A stretch of 63,684 nucleotides of DNA, taken from NCBI GenBank assembly GCA_012031975.1, contig JAAUSA010000003.1:1-63684 (forward strand), in the 5' to 3' direction. Under the pieces are notes generated by a model that searched no databases, was not told the origin of the DNA, and saw only the letters and a program-made list of their open reading frames with translations. Numbering within the stretch: position 1 is the first letter of the stretch; each line of letters starts with the position of its first letter. Shown one piece after another: positions 38,380 to 47,095 of the stretch. This DNA is from Alkalinema sp. RU_4_3 (GTDB taxonomy: Bacteria; Cyanobacteriota; Cyanobacteriia; Leptolyngbyales; Leptolyngbyaceae). The position numbers were made by a program, and so were the translations under genes.

Positions 38380-38428
38380 ATCTGGAACAAGGTAAATGGA
38401 AGAAATCTTCCACTCCATTGTTCCAGAT
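38380..38428. repeat. Strong two-part hairpin between the PLP enzyme and the next gene
   Basis: Outer stem atctggaacaa / ttgttccagat (11 bp) plus inner stem tggaaga / tcttcca (7 bp). No T run on the minus strand, so it is not a classic terminator; it may be a repeat or a leader structure of the PLP gene. Confidence 0.6.
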
Positions 38429-38455
38429 GGGGCCAGGCTGCTCGCTGGGTGGGTC

Positions 38456-39343
38456 TTAGATTTCCGCGATCGCCCGTTCAATCAGCCGCCTTGCTAGGGT
38501 TTGGGTGCCTGTGTGACTGTAGTACTTCACCGACACATCCAAGAAGGCCCCAACATAGTCGAGCTTATCGCCCGAGACCTGGACAAACTTCTGAAGATTT
38601 CCCAGGGCATTTTCCTGGGTCAATCCCTTGTCGGAGACAAACCCCGTCATCCAGCCCTTAACGGAGTCAAAGCTCTGGCCAATGAAGCCCAGCTTGCCCG
38701 CCGCATCCCCCCCTGGAATCAGATTGCTGACGCCCTTGAAGGTTTGGTTGCCTTCGAGTTCCTTAGGGGTGAGATTGGCAATGGTGGATAGCCCTTTATC
38801 GACAAAGTCAGGCCCCAGCGGAATCAATCCATCAAAGCAGATCAGCGCCACCATCCGCATCAGGGATTCCCCGCCATAGTCGCCAAGGGCCGCCAGAAAA
38901 TCACCAATGCTATCGCCAGGAATGCCGTTGATCTGACAGTAGGCCACCAGCTCCACCACCAATTTGACGCACAGATCGATGCTCTGGGCCTTTTCGGGCT
39001 TAGGCGTCAGTTTGTCCAAGAAGCCCAGGAAAGAGATGTCCTGGCCGATTTTATTGGCCATGGCGGCCATGCCTAGGGCGCCGGAGGCATTGTCCACGGT
39101 TTCGTAGAGCCACATGGCCCGCTGGTAACCCTGGGATTCGTCGTTGTAGAGGGCGACGGCCCGTTCGCCGATCTGCTGAATCAGGCCTTCATCACTTTCC
39201 CCCGTCACCGTCCGGATGGTGGTGTTAAAGCCCGTTAGGTTGTTCCACTGGCCGGGAATCACAAAATCTAGGGCATTCAGCGCCATGATCGTGGTACCGC
39301 TGGTGGCCAGCTGATCCACCCGTTCAAAAATTGGTTTACTCAT
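38456..39343 (-). CDS. Hypothetical protein, 295 aa
   Basis: Not recognised. Soluble, mainly helical: MSKPIFERVDQLATSGTTIM, IPGQWNNLTGFNTTIRT, then repeated helical stretches such as FLGFLDKLTPKPEKAQSIDL. No signal peptide and no catalytic motif that I can name. Composition and codon use match the chromosome, and the frame is intact. Downstream of a lipoprotein gene on the same strand (53-bp gap), so possibly co-transcribed. Confidence 0.75.
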   Translation of the reverse strand: MSKPIFERVDQLATSGTTIMALNALDFVIPGQWNNLTGFNTTIRTVTGESDEGLIQQIGERAVALYNDESQGYQRAMWLYETVDNASGALGMAAMANKIGQDISFLGFLDKLTPKPEKAQSIDLCVKLVVELVAYCQINGIPGDSIGDFLAALGDYGGESLMRMVALICFDGLIPLGPDFVDKGLSTIANLTPKELEGNQTFKGVSNLIPGGDAAGKLGFIGQSFDSVKGWMTGFVSDKGLTQENALGNLQKFVQVSGDKLDYVGAFLDVSVKYYSHTGTQTLARRLIERAIAEI

Positions 39344-39396
39344 CGCGTCTTACCTGAGGTCATCAATAGGTTTTCTTATCCAATCCGTCTGGGGGT

Positions 39397-39933
39397 TTAG
39401 CCCAGCTTTTCAATGCCCCGTAGATCGAACTTCTCAATCCAGGTGGCCCGATCGGCGGCGGTGAAAGTCGGCACCTTAGACTGCACTTTGACCTGATATT
39501 TACCCACCAAAACACTGGTCAAGGTATTCCCGACGGTGACAGATGGATAGCCACCGATCTTTGTTGTTGCATTGGCATATTTAGCCGCCGCAGTTGGCAC
39601 ACTGCTGGTATCCGAGACGGACAGCATCGCCACATCCTGGCCCGCCTTCTTCAGCTTGGCCTCCGCAAAGCCTTTTTTCTCCTGGGAAAAGACACGCTCA
39701 TAGCCCGCCTCTGGCTTAGGGAAGAGCTTGTTGAACTCACTGCCCTGGGTCGCTTGTTTGGCCACAGCCACGGCACCGGGCTTAGCCGTTTCCTTCTGGA
39801 TCTGGGCGTAGGGAGAGGGAGTCTTGGGTTGGCATCCGGTCAGAAAGAGCACCATGACCAGCATCAGGGCCGCCGCCGCGCGCCGCCATTGGCTAAATAA
39901 AGGATGAATCATCGAGGGACGATCGAATTTCAT
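39397..39933 (-). CDS. Putative lipoprotein, 178 aa
   Basis: Exported protein with a lipobox: an N-terminal basic region (QWRRAAAALMLVMVLFL) ends in LTGC, so Cys34 would be lipidated. The mature part is Lys/Ala-rich: PYAQIQKETAKPGAVAVAKQ, then EKKGFAEAKLKKAGQDVAML, ending FDLRGIEKLG. It reminds me of cyanobacterial thylakoid or periplasmic lipoproteins, but no family is certain. An inner ATG (MIHPLF) gives a more usual signal length. Confidence 0.75.
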   Translation of the reverse strand: MKFDRPSMIHPLFSQWRRAAAALMLVMVLFLTGCQPKTPSPYAQIQKETAKPGAVAVAKQATQGSEFNKLFPKPEAGYERVFSQEKKGFAEAKLKKAGQDVAMLSVSDTSSVPTAAAKYANATTKIGGYPSVTVGNTLTSVLVGKYQVKVQSKVPTFTAADRATWIEKFDLRGIEKLG

Positions 39934-40141
39934 AGCAGGGGATCTCCGTAAAATCGCATCGTACTGTCACAGGTTCTAGGGGAACCAACGGTTTCGGCTA
40001 GAATTCAGTCGTTAATTATGGCCCCCATGACAATTTAGAAGATAGAAGGCCCCGAGGGCTGAAGCTAAAGACTTCATTTGTATTTTTGTTACAATTCGTT
40101 TCTTGATACATTAGGAAAGCAACCCTTTCTTCTCCCAACCC

Positions 40142-40294
40142 ATGACCCAAGAATCCCCCCCAGAACAGCCCAGCTATGTCAAACTAGCCATGCGCAACAT
40201 GGTTCGCAAGGGCGGTAAGTCGCTGTTTCACTTTGGACTGAGTGCTGTCGGGCTCCTCGGCCTCTTTGTGGGCTTGGCCTACTTAACGCGCTAG
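40142..40294 (+). CDS. DUF3285-type small membrane protein, 50 aa
   Basis: Short ORF MTQESPPEQPSYVKLAMRNM with a basic stretch (RKGGKSLFH) and one C-terminal helix (FGLSAVGLLGLFVGLAYL). It strongly resembles the cyanobacterial family DUF3285, single-helix proteins of unknown role. It lies 29 bp before ybeY. Confidence 0.8.
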   Translation: MTQESPPEQPSYVKLAMRNMVRKGGKSLFHFGLSAVGLLGLFVGLAYLTR

Positions 40295-40323
40295 GTTATG
40301 TAATATTTTCTACGTGGGTTCCC

Positions 40324-40857
40324 ATGGAAGTTGAAGTCTATCTCCAGGAGGAAGCTGGTGGCTGCCCTAGTCCTGTGGCCCCCGAGCAATGGACCCAATG
40401 GATCGCCGCCTGGCTGGCCCAGCTTGACCCCTGCGATCTAGACGAGCAACCCCTCCACCGCGATCGCCACTATGAACTCTCCCTCAAGTTCACCGATGAT
40501 CCAGGCATACAGCAGCTCAATGGGCAGTTTCGATTCAAGGATTACGCCACCGATGTCCTGTCCTTTGCCAGCCTGGAGACAGAGGCCCCTCTCTATCCTG
40601 GGGATGAGGCAGAACCCCTGTATCTAGGGGATATTGTGGTATCCCTCGAAACCGCCGATCGTCAGGCCCAGGAACAGGGCCATTCCCTCACCACGGAGCT
40701 AGCCTGGCTGGTCAGCCATGGTCTCTTGCACCTGCTGGGCTGGGACCATCCCGACGATCGCCAACTGGCCGCCATGCTAGAGCAGCAGCGTCATCTGCTC
40801 GTGCTCAGCCAGATTATTGCCGCCGACTGGGTCCCTAGCCCGATCATTTCTGCATAA
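40324..40857 (+). CDS. ybeY: rRNA maturation endoribonuclease YbeY
   Basis: Zn2+-dependent RNase that matures 16S rRNA 3' ends and takes part in ribosome quality control. 177 residues. Zinc motif H-G-L-L-H-L-L-G-W-D-H (HGLLHLLGWDH, about residue 141), LNGQFRFKDYATDVLSF and YLGDIVVSLETADRQA are diagnostic. The gene is followed by dgkA, the usual ybeY-dgkA pair, across 83 bp. Confidence 0.96.
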   Translation: MEVEVYLQEEAGGCPSPVAPEQWTQWIAAWLAQLDPCDLDEQPLHRDRHYELSLKFTDDPGIQQLNGQFRFKDYATDVLSFASLETEAPLYPGDEAEPLYLGDIVVSLETADRQAQEQGHSLTTELAWLVSHGLLHLLGWDHPDDRQLAAMLEQQRHLLVLSQIIAADWVPSPIISA

Positions 40858-40940
40858 ACCCTGACGTTTCAGCGATCGCTTGGGGTAATCTGACTTGTAT
40901 AGAGCGCTTCCCTTATCCCGCCTCCCTACCGCCCTCCCCT

Positions 40941-41414
40941 ATGTCCTCTGAAACGCCAATCCAAAGTTCATCACGTCCTGAGAGCAAAGTTGCTGTGCCG
41001 TTTAAACCAAATCGTGAACTCGCTTGGCATGTGGCCCCCAGTTTCTTGAGCAGCTTTCGCTACGCCTGGATGGGGATTAGCTACGCCTTCATGACCCAGC
41101 GCAATTTCCGCATCCATACCTTCATGGGGACGCTGGCCTTGGGATTGGGGTTTTGGCTGAGGCTGAATATGGTGGAAATCGCGGTGATCGGCCTGACGAT
41201 CGGCGCCGTCCTCTCCATGGAATTGATTAACACGGCCCTAGAGGCCGTCGTAGACCTAACGGTCAAGCAGACCTACCACGAATTGGCCAAGATCGCTAAG
41301 GACTGCGCCGCCGCCGCCGTACTGATTGCAGCCTTTGGGGCGATGATGGTGGCGGGTCTATTGATTTTGCCAAAGCTACTCATGGTGGTGAGTCGGTCCC
41401 TGGGCTGGGTGTGA
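40941..41414 (+). CDS. dgkA: Diacylglycerol kinase family protein (undecaprenol kinase-like)
   Basis: Integral membrane lipid kinase. 157 residues with three helices in the conserved core; QRNFRIHTFMGTLALGLGFW, LSMELINTALEAVVDLTVKQ and LAKIAKDCAAAAVLIAAFGA are the family motifs (Glu and Asp of the active site). The first about 45 residues are hydrophilic. In Gram-positive and cyanobacterial relatives the lipid may be undecaprenol. Beside ybeY. Confidence 0.92.
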   Translation: MSSETPIQSSSRPESKVAVPFKPNRELAWHVAPSFLSSFRYAWMGISYAFMTQRNFRIHTFMGTLALGLGFWLRLNMVEIAVIGLTIGAVLSMELINTALEAVVDLTVKQTYHELAKIAKDCAAAAVLIAAFGAMMVAGLLILPKLLMVVSRSLGWV

Positions 41415-41464
41415 AGCGCGCGATAGTCCGATAGGATAGAGGTCGGACTAATAGGCGGTTTTCC

Positions 41465-42058
41465 ATGATTCTGGTTATCGACAATTACGACAGCTTTACC
41501 TACAACCTGGTGCAGTACCTCGGCGAATTGGGGGCAGAGTTCCCGGCGGCCCAGGATATTCAGGTCTATCGCAACGATGAAATTACCCTTGAAGGGATCA
41601 AAGCGCTCCAGCCCGATGGCATTCTCCTTTCCCCTGGCCCCGGCACACCCGATGATTCGGGGGTTTGTCTGGCGGTGATCGAGCATTTAGGGCCGACCAT
41701 TCCACTATTGGGCGTCTGTCTGGGCCATCAGAGCATTGGCCAGGTCTTTGGGGGAGATGTCGTCTCGGCACCGGAATTGATGCATGGTAAGGTATCCCAG
41801 GTGCACCATAGCGGTGTCGGTGTCTTTGCTGGGCTGAGTAATCCCATGACCGCGACTCGGTATCATAGTTTGGTGATCGATCGCAGCAGCTGCCCGGATT
41901 GTCTGGAAATTACTGCTTGGGTGGACGATCGCACCATTATGGGGGTGCGCCATCGCCAATATCCCACCCTGCAAGGGGTGCAGTTTCACCCTGAAAGTGT
42001 GCTGACGGAATCCGGCAAGGATTTGCTGCGGAACTTTCTGCGGGACATTCGCGTTTAA
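41465..42058 (+). CDS. trpG: Anthranilate / aminodeoxychorismate synthase glutamine amidotransferase subunit
   Basis: Class I glutamine amidotransferase that supplies ammonia to TrpE or PabB. 197 residues. [19 protein letters not shown] start, [13 protein letters not shown], the nucleophile Cys in [12 protein letters not shown] (about residue 83) and the catalytic His/Glu in [14 protein letters not shown]. The partner is not adjacent, so tryptophan and folate use cannot be separated. Confidence 0.95.
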   Translation: MILVIDNYDSFTYNLVQYLGELGAEFPAAQDIQVYRNDEITLEGIKALQPDGILLSPGPGTPDDSGVCLAVIEHLGPTIPLLGVCLGHQSIGQVFGGDVVSAPELMHGKVSQVHHSGVGVFAGLSNPMTATRYHSLVIDRSSCPDCLEITAWVDDRTIMGVRHRQYPTLQGVQFHPESVLTESGKDLLRNFLRDIRV

Positions 42059-42098
42059 AGATTGATGACTTGGTAAACCTCCGGCTAAAGGATTAGGT

Positions 42099-42851
42099 AT
42101 GAAACGGCGGCAATTTATTCAGTATTCCAGTGCGGGTCTTATCTCCAGCCTAGGGCTTGGGGTGGCTGGGCAAGCGGGTCAGGCCCAGGGGGGCGGGGTG
42201 ACGATTGAATCCCTGGGCCATATGTGTTTCCGCTTCAGTGGCGGCGGTCTACGGGTGCTCTGCAATCCTTTCAAGTCCCAGGGCTGTACGGCTGGATTGC
42301 CCGCGCCTCGTCAGAGCGCGGATTTGGTCTTGATTAGCAGCCAGTTGGCCGATGAGGGCGCGGTGGATCTGGTGCCGGGGAATCCCAAGCTGCTGTTTGA
42401 GGCGGGCAATTATGAGGTGAGCGGGGTGCGGTTCCAGGGGATTGCCATGGACCATGACAAGAATGAGGGCAACCGCTTTGGCAAAAATGTCGCCTGGCGC
42501 TGGAACCATGGCGGGGTTAGCATTCTCCATCTAGGTGGGGCCGCAGCTCCGATCACCCTGGAGCAGAAAATTCTGATTGGCTCGCCTGATGTGGTGATTA
42601 TCCCCGTGGGCGGCGGACCTAAGGCCTATGGCCCTGAGGATGCGGCGGCGGCCCTTAAGGTGCTCAGCCCTAGCATTGTGATTCCCATGCAGTATCGCAC
42701 CAGTGCGGCGAAATCGGGTCAGTGCGATCTCGTTGAAGTGGATGCCTTCCTGAAGCAATTGCCCAATGCCAAGGTGCGTCGCCCAGGATCGAGCCTCAGT
42801 CTTTCTTCGGGGCTATCCAAGGACGGCATGACGATTCAGCTCATGAACTAA
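42099..42851 (+). CDS. Tat-exported metallo-beta-lactamase-fold protein lacking the metal motif
   Basis: Begins MKRRQFIQYSSAGLISSLGL, a twin-arginine signal (RRQF), with a likely cut near AQA-GGG. The rest resembles the UlaG-like metal-dependent hydrolase branch: IESLGHMCFRFSGGGLRVL, DLVLISSQLADEGAVDL, FQGIAMDHDKNEGNRFGKN, ILHLGGAAAPITLEQ, PDVVIIPVGGG and IVIPMQYRTS. The strand that should read H-x-H-x-D-H is SSQLADE, so the metal site is largely lost. 250 residues. Possibly non-enzymatic or with a different activity. Ends in a terminator shared with the converging gene. Confidence 0.8.
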   Translation: MKRRQFIQYSSAGLISSLGLGVAGQAGQAQGGGVTIESLGHMCFRFSGGGLRVLCNPFKSQGCTAGLPAPRQSADLVLISSQLADEGAVDLVPGNPKLLFEAGNYEVSGVRFQGIAMDHDKNEGNRFGKNVAWRWNHGGVSILHLGGAAAPITLEQKILIGSPDVVIIPVGGGPKAYGPEDAAAALKVLSPSIVIPMQYRTSAAKSGQCDLVEVDAFLKQLPNAKVRRPGSSLSLSSGLSKDGMTIQLMN

Positions 42852-42854
42852 AAG

Positions 42855-42887
42855 AAACCCCGGCAAACCAAGTTTGCCGGGGTTTTT
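42855..42887. terminator. Bidirectional rho-independent terminator
   Basis: Stem aaaccccggcaaac / gtttgccggggttt followed by T (plus) and A on the other side, 4 bp after the metallo-hydrolase stop and abutting the end of the kinase-like gene at 42888. Confidence 0.85.
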
Positions 42888-44441
42888 CTAATCACCCAAA
42901 TGCTCAAACGCGGGCGGCACATTAACCTGGTAGACCGGCAGCAGCACATTAAAGATCGATCCCTCATTGGGACGGCTTTTCACCGAGATCGAACCCCCAC
43001 AGCGCAACAGCAACTGCTGCACGATCGTCAACCCCAGACCCGCACCGGAATCATCCCCATTGGACTGACGAACGCGGTAGAACCGATCGAAAATCTTCGG
43101 AATTTCATTAACAGGCACGCCAATCCCACTGTCCTTGAATTCCAGTTGGATATAGTCACCCTGCTGCTTGGCCCGCACCCAGACCTGGCCCCCGGCGGGC
43201 GTGAACTTAATGCCGTTGTGGATCAAATTCACCACGATCTGGCGCAGCCAGGCACCTAGGTTTGCCACCGCAGGCAAATCCTCAGGAATCGTGTAGGCCA
43301 ACCGAACACCCTTCTCTTCGGCCAGGGGTTGGTAGGTACTCACCACACCCGGCACCACATCCGAGAGCTTAATCGGCTCCAGGGTTTTGCGCTCTGCCAT
43401 CTGGTCCAGGCTCACCAGATCTAGCAAGCTGCCAATCAAGGAACTCTGGCGATCGCACTCCTTCGTCAGTAGCTCCATATAGCGCTGGCGCTGGGGCGGC
43501 TTCAAGTTGGGGGAGTTCAACAGCGTCAGGGCCGTCTTCATATTCGTCAAGGGCGTGCGCAGCTCCTGGCCGATCGTGCTGATGAATTCATCCTTCGATC
43601 GCACCGTGTTGGTCAGTTCCTCATTCTGCAACTGCAACACATTGACCAGCTCCGCCTGCTTACGATGGACCATGGCCCGCTGCCACAGTTCCTCCTGCCG
43701 TTGAATATGCTTGCCGAGCAGCAGACTCGCCAGATCCAGTTCCGACTGGGTGGCCGTCTGGGCCAAGGCGCTGGTCCAGTCTGCTTGCAACTGGGGATAG
43801 GGCGTCGGTCCAACTAGATCGACCGACTCCGAGGCCAGTAGTCCCACCAATTGCTGAATCGATCGCTGCACCACCCCCCGCTCAAACTGGAACTGCGCAA
43901 ACAACGGCGCGCGGCGCTCTCCTGATTCTTCCTGGAAGGCCTCCGACAATTCAGAGGTGGGAGTGACCGCCTCCGTCAGGGACGACTTGCGCAGGCGCCC
44001 CCGCTGGGCCGTCAGCATCGCTGAAAAACCGGGCGCCCAAACCGCCACTAAAAATTCTCCCTTTAATGCCGTATCCGCCGCCAACTGCACTGTCGTATGG
44101 GCATTGCGCAGCTCCGTCTCCAACAGCATCGATTCGACAAAACTGGTGGCCGGCCGACTGGCCTCCGTCGGATCCAATTCCTCCACCGCGCTCCGCAGCA
44201 GGCACAGTCCCTTCAAGCGATCGCCATCGGTGACCAAGCGATCCACCTCCATCTGCCAGGATTCCCCCTTCGGCAGCTTCACCCAGATCCAAGCGGGCAC
44301 CTGCTGATCGAGCACCACATCTAACAGCACACCCACCATGGACTTAAAGGTCTGCGGGCTAATCTGTAGGGCATTGGCGGACTGATCCACTGCCGTGGTG
44401 AGGTCGTAGAGAGGGGATTCGGGAACGATCGCAGAGGGCAT
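42888..44441 (-). CDS. DICT-like sensor plus histidine-kinase-like protein with Gln in place of the His-box histidine
   Basis: 517 residues, soluble. The N-terminal about 220 residues look like a sensory domain (LYDLTTAVDQSANALQI and WIWVKLPKGESWQM); I tentatively call it DICT-like. A coiled coil (about 225-285) leads to the dimerisation helix FISTIGQELRTPLTNMKTAL: the usual S-H-E-L-R-T-P-L reads G-Q-E-L-R-T-P-L, codon CAG. The ATPase domain is intact: NLIHNGIKFTPAGG (N box), FKDSGIGVP (G1), IFDRFYR and GAGLGLTIVQQLL (G2). It may bind ATP but cannot autophosphorylate at the normal site. No response regulator is adjacent. Confidence 0.85.
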   Translation of the reverse strand: MPSAIVPESPLYDLTTAVDQSANALQISPQTFKSMVGVLLDVVLDQQVPAWIWVKLPKGESWQMEVDRLVTDGDRLKGLCLLRSAVEELDPTEASRPATSFVESMLLETELRNAHTTVQLAADTALKGEFLVAVWAPGFSAMLTAQRGRLRKSSLTEAVTPTSELSEAFQEESGERRAPLFAQFQFERGVVQRSIQQLVGLLASESVDLVGPTPYPQLQADWTSALAQTATQSELDLASLLLGKHIQRQEELWQRAMVHRKQAELVNVLQLQNEELTNTVRSKDEFISTIGQELRTPLTNMKTALTLLNSPNLKPPQRQRYMELLTKECDRQSSLIGSLLDLVSLDQMAERKTLEPIKLSDVVPGVVSTYQPLAEEKGVRLAYTIPEDLPAVANLGAWLRQIVVNLIHNGIKFTPAGGQVWVRAKQQGDYIQLEFKDSGIGVPVNEIPKIFDRFYRVRQSNGDDSGAGLGLTIVQQLLLRCGGSISVKSRPNEGSIFNVLLPVYQVNVPPAFEHLGD

Positions 44442-44601
44442 AGGGGGTATGAGGGATACTGAATAAGATTAAAAAACCACCTCAGAAGGTCCGTGCGGCT
44501 TGTACTCTACAGTGTAACTATCAATACTGAGAATGCGCCGCCAATCTCGGAGATTTTTTGAAATTTTTGCCCCTTTCCCCCATGGGGCCAGCCAGATCGC
44601 C

Positions 44602-45665
44602 CTAGGAGGCCTTGAGCCGCTGGCGCTGGTAGTCATTGGCCTGGCCATAGTCCCCCATGGCGTAACAGCTACTGTTCAGCAGCGCCAGGATTTCATCGAC
44701 CATTTCCGGATCCTTGAGGGCCGTGGCCACCACGAGCCGCTGCTGACTGTAGGTCCTGGCGCCCTCTAGGTTACCTGCGGCCAGTTGGAGGGTGGCCAGG
44801 CTATTGAGGGTCTGCTCCTGGGCCGAGAGGTCATGGAGGTCCTTGGCTAGCTGTAGGCGCGCCTGGGCCTGGTCGTTGGCCTGATCCATATCACCCATGG
44901 AATAGAAGGCATTGCTGAGGGTCTTGAGAATTTGCAGTTCAGTGCGGCGATCGCCCAGGCCCCGCACCACCGCCAGGCGCTCCTGGTAATAAAAGAGTGC
45001 CCGATCGATCTGCCCCAGGGCATAGTGGGCATTGCCCAGATTTTTCAACACCTGGATTTCCACGGCGCGATCCTCTAGTTCCCGAGCAAGATCTAGGGCC
45101 AGCTCCTCCATGGCGATCGCCTTGTCCGTCTGCCGCTGGGCCTTGTACACGAGGCCCAAATTATTCACCGCTGCCATTTCTCCACGCCTGTCGCCGGACT
45201 CGCAGGCCAGTTTCAGGCTGCGTTCCTGGCAGGCGATCGCCTGCCCATAGTCGTTCATGTGACGGTAGGCATTGCCCAAGGTGCCGAGCAGGCGAATGAT
45301 AAAGGCCTGATTGCCCAATTTTCCGCCCAGACCAAGGCCCGCTGGCTGTAGTCAATGGCCGCTCCGTAGTCGCCGAGGCCATAGCAGGCGAGTCCCAATT
45401 TGGTCAGGGCCTTCTGGGACCCCTCCGGATCGCCTAATTCCCAGTAGATCGCCTGGGCCTGTTTGAGAAAGGTCAGGGCCTTGGGGAGTTCGCGATCGTA
45501 ATAATGCACCAGACCCTGCTTCAACAAGTCATCGGCCTCCCGGCGCCGCAGGGTGTTTCCGGCGCGATCCAGTCGATCTAGCTCGATCAAAACCTCGTCT
45601 CGTTCAGGCAAGACCGTCTCGCGGGCATCCGAGCTGATTGAATTGATCGACGTGGAGTAGTCCAT
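44602..45665 (-). CDS. Tetratricopeptide repeat protein (one frameshift)
   Basis: Helical repeat scaffold. N-terminal half from 45665 (MDYSTSINSISSDARETVLP) has TPR units such as ALTKLGLACYGLGDYGAAID. The frame breaks near 45318 where one A is missing: RALVWAEKLGNQAFIIRLLG then joins. Further repeats follow (LGNAYRHMNDYGQAIACQER, LGLVYKAQRQTDKAI, LGNAHYALGQIDRAL), the last ending NDYQRQRLKAS at 44602. About 354 residues with seven to eight repeats. Partner unknown. Confidence 0.88.
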
Positions 45666-45779
45666 AGAGAGCCACTGGGCGAAGCCGCCCGAAACTGAAC
45701 AGCCAATTTCACACCCTCACCCTAGCCGAGGAGGCAGCCTGGGACACTCCGTAGAAATCAGGAAGTTTGGCCCAGGGCC

Positions 45780-46667
45780 TCAAAGGCCTTGCTGACACAG
45801 CCAATCCAGCACCTGGGGATTCACCGCCTCAGGATTTTCATCATGGGGACAATGGCCTGTCTGGGGAATCGGTATCAGTTCGATCGCCTTCGTCTCCATC
45901 AAGTCCCGGTAGGGTTTTGAGCCACCGATCGGCGTCCAGGGATCCGCATCCCCCCAGAGCACCAGCAGCGGGCGGTCTAGCTTAGCCAACAACCCCTCCG
46001 TCGTCGGCCCCGGATCGGCCCCAATGATCGCCGCAAACACCTGTTGAGCACCCGGATCGCAGGAGGGCCGATAGAGAATCTCCACCAATTCATCGGTAAT
46101 GGGCTCCGGGTTGCAGTACACCTGCCGCAAACTATTGCGAATCCGCTTGGGCTGCCGCACTTGATTGAACAAAAAAGGTCCCAACACAGGCAGGGCCGCC
46201 ACCTTGGCAAAGGTTTGCAGCACCAGGCTGAGTACGGGGTTGAGCTCCTCGGGGCGATGGCTCAGTCCCCCAGCCGGGTTGAGCAAAACGCCGCCGCTGG
46301 CCATCTCAGGGGCATCCGTCAGCAGCATCAGTGCCAGCAGCCCCCCGATCGAATTGCCGACAAACACCGCCGGGCGATCGATCTTCTCACGCCAAAAATC
46401 CTGGACCAAATCCCGCCACAGTTCCATGGTGTAAATGCGATCGGGCTTATCCGACGCCCCAAACCCCAGCAGGTCCAGGGCAAACACCTGATAGCCCGCC
46501 GCCGCCCAGACCGGAATATTCTTGCGCCAATGGCCGATGGAGGCCCCAAACCCATGGAGTAGCACCAGCGGCTGCCCTTGACCTTCAACGGTGTAATTGA
46601 TCGCATAGTCCTGCCAATGCCAAGTTTGGCAGTGACGGGCGGCAGGGGCAGAAAGCAGAGCTGTCAT
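45780..46667 (-). CDS. Alpha/beta-fold hydrolase
   Basis: 295 residues. LVLLHGFGASIGHWRKNIPV carries the oxyanion-hole HG, then LDLLGFGASDKP and nucleophile elbow VGNSIGGLLALML (G-N-S-I-G-G, Ser about residue 103). The acid lies in VLWGDADPWTP and the His in PQTGHCPHDENPEAVNPQVL. Similar to plastid and cyanobacterial hydrolases that act on lipid or pigment esters, but the substrate is not readable. No signal peptide. Confidence 0.9.
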   Translation of the reverse strand: MTALLSAPAARHCQTWHWQDYAINYTVEGQGQPLVLLHGFGASIGHWRKNIPVWAAAGYQVFALDLLGFGASDKPDRIYTMELWRDLVQDFWREKIDRPAVFVGNSIGGLLALMLLTDAPEMASGGVLLNPAGGLSHRPEELNPVLSLVLQTFAKVAALPVLGPFLFNQVRQPKRIRNSLRQVYCNPEPITDELVEILYRPSCDPGAQQVFAAIIGADPGPTTEGLLAKLDRPLLVLWGDADPWTPIGGSKPYRDLMETKAIELIPIPQTGHCPHDENPEAVNPQVLDWLCQQGL

Positions 46668-46788
46668 AAGTAGTAGTGAAGACTAGGTTTTGAAGGTTGT
46701 TTGGTTAGTTTGGGCAGGGCTGATTGACTGGAACCAAGCCGCTGGAAGCCTTCCCTATGATAGGGGGAAAGAATGATGTTAAAAGGAG

Positions 46789-46817
46789 TTGACATTTTGG
46801 AGGGAATCTGTGATTAT
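46789..46817 (+). promoter_or_regulatory. Likely sigma-70 promoter of tRNA-Gly
   Basis: TTGACA (46789-46794), 17-bp spacer, GATTAT (46812-46817). The -35 is perfect; the tRNA starts about 70 bp after the -10. Confidence 0.55.
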
Positions 46818-46886
46818 TAAAGACGTGCAAAACGGTCATACGAATTGCGCAGCCACAACAGGCAAAGAAACAAACAAAGGCAAGAT

Positions 46887-46958
46887 GCGGGTGTAGCTCA
46901 GTGGTAGAGCGTCACCTTGCCAAGGTGAATGTCGCGCGTTCGAATCGCGTCACCCGCT
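46887..46958 (+). tRNA. tRNA-Gly(GCC)
   Basis: 72-nt cloverleaf. Acceptor stem GCGGGTG / CACCCGC (46887-46893, 46951-46957), D arm GCTCAGTGGTAGAGC, anticodon stem TCACC-TTGCCAA-GGTGA with anticodon GCC at 46919-46921, T arm GCGCG-TTCGAAT-CGCGT with one G-T pair. Discriminator T at 46958; CCA is not encoded. Confidence 0.97.
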
Positions 46959-47095
46959 TATTTTCAATGGAAAAATTGGAATCAAAGATTAATTTTTTGG
47001 CGTCTGGGAGTCTCTTCCAGACGCTTTGTCTTAGATTTGGAGATAGGTGCGAGGTTTGTCGGTTTAGAAAAGCCCTTTAGCCCTCTTGATGTGCT

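Noticed and set aside
46887-46958. tRNA as an integration site of a mobile element
   Set aside because: No integrase, no repeated tRNA 3' end and no shift in composition on either side.
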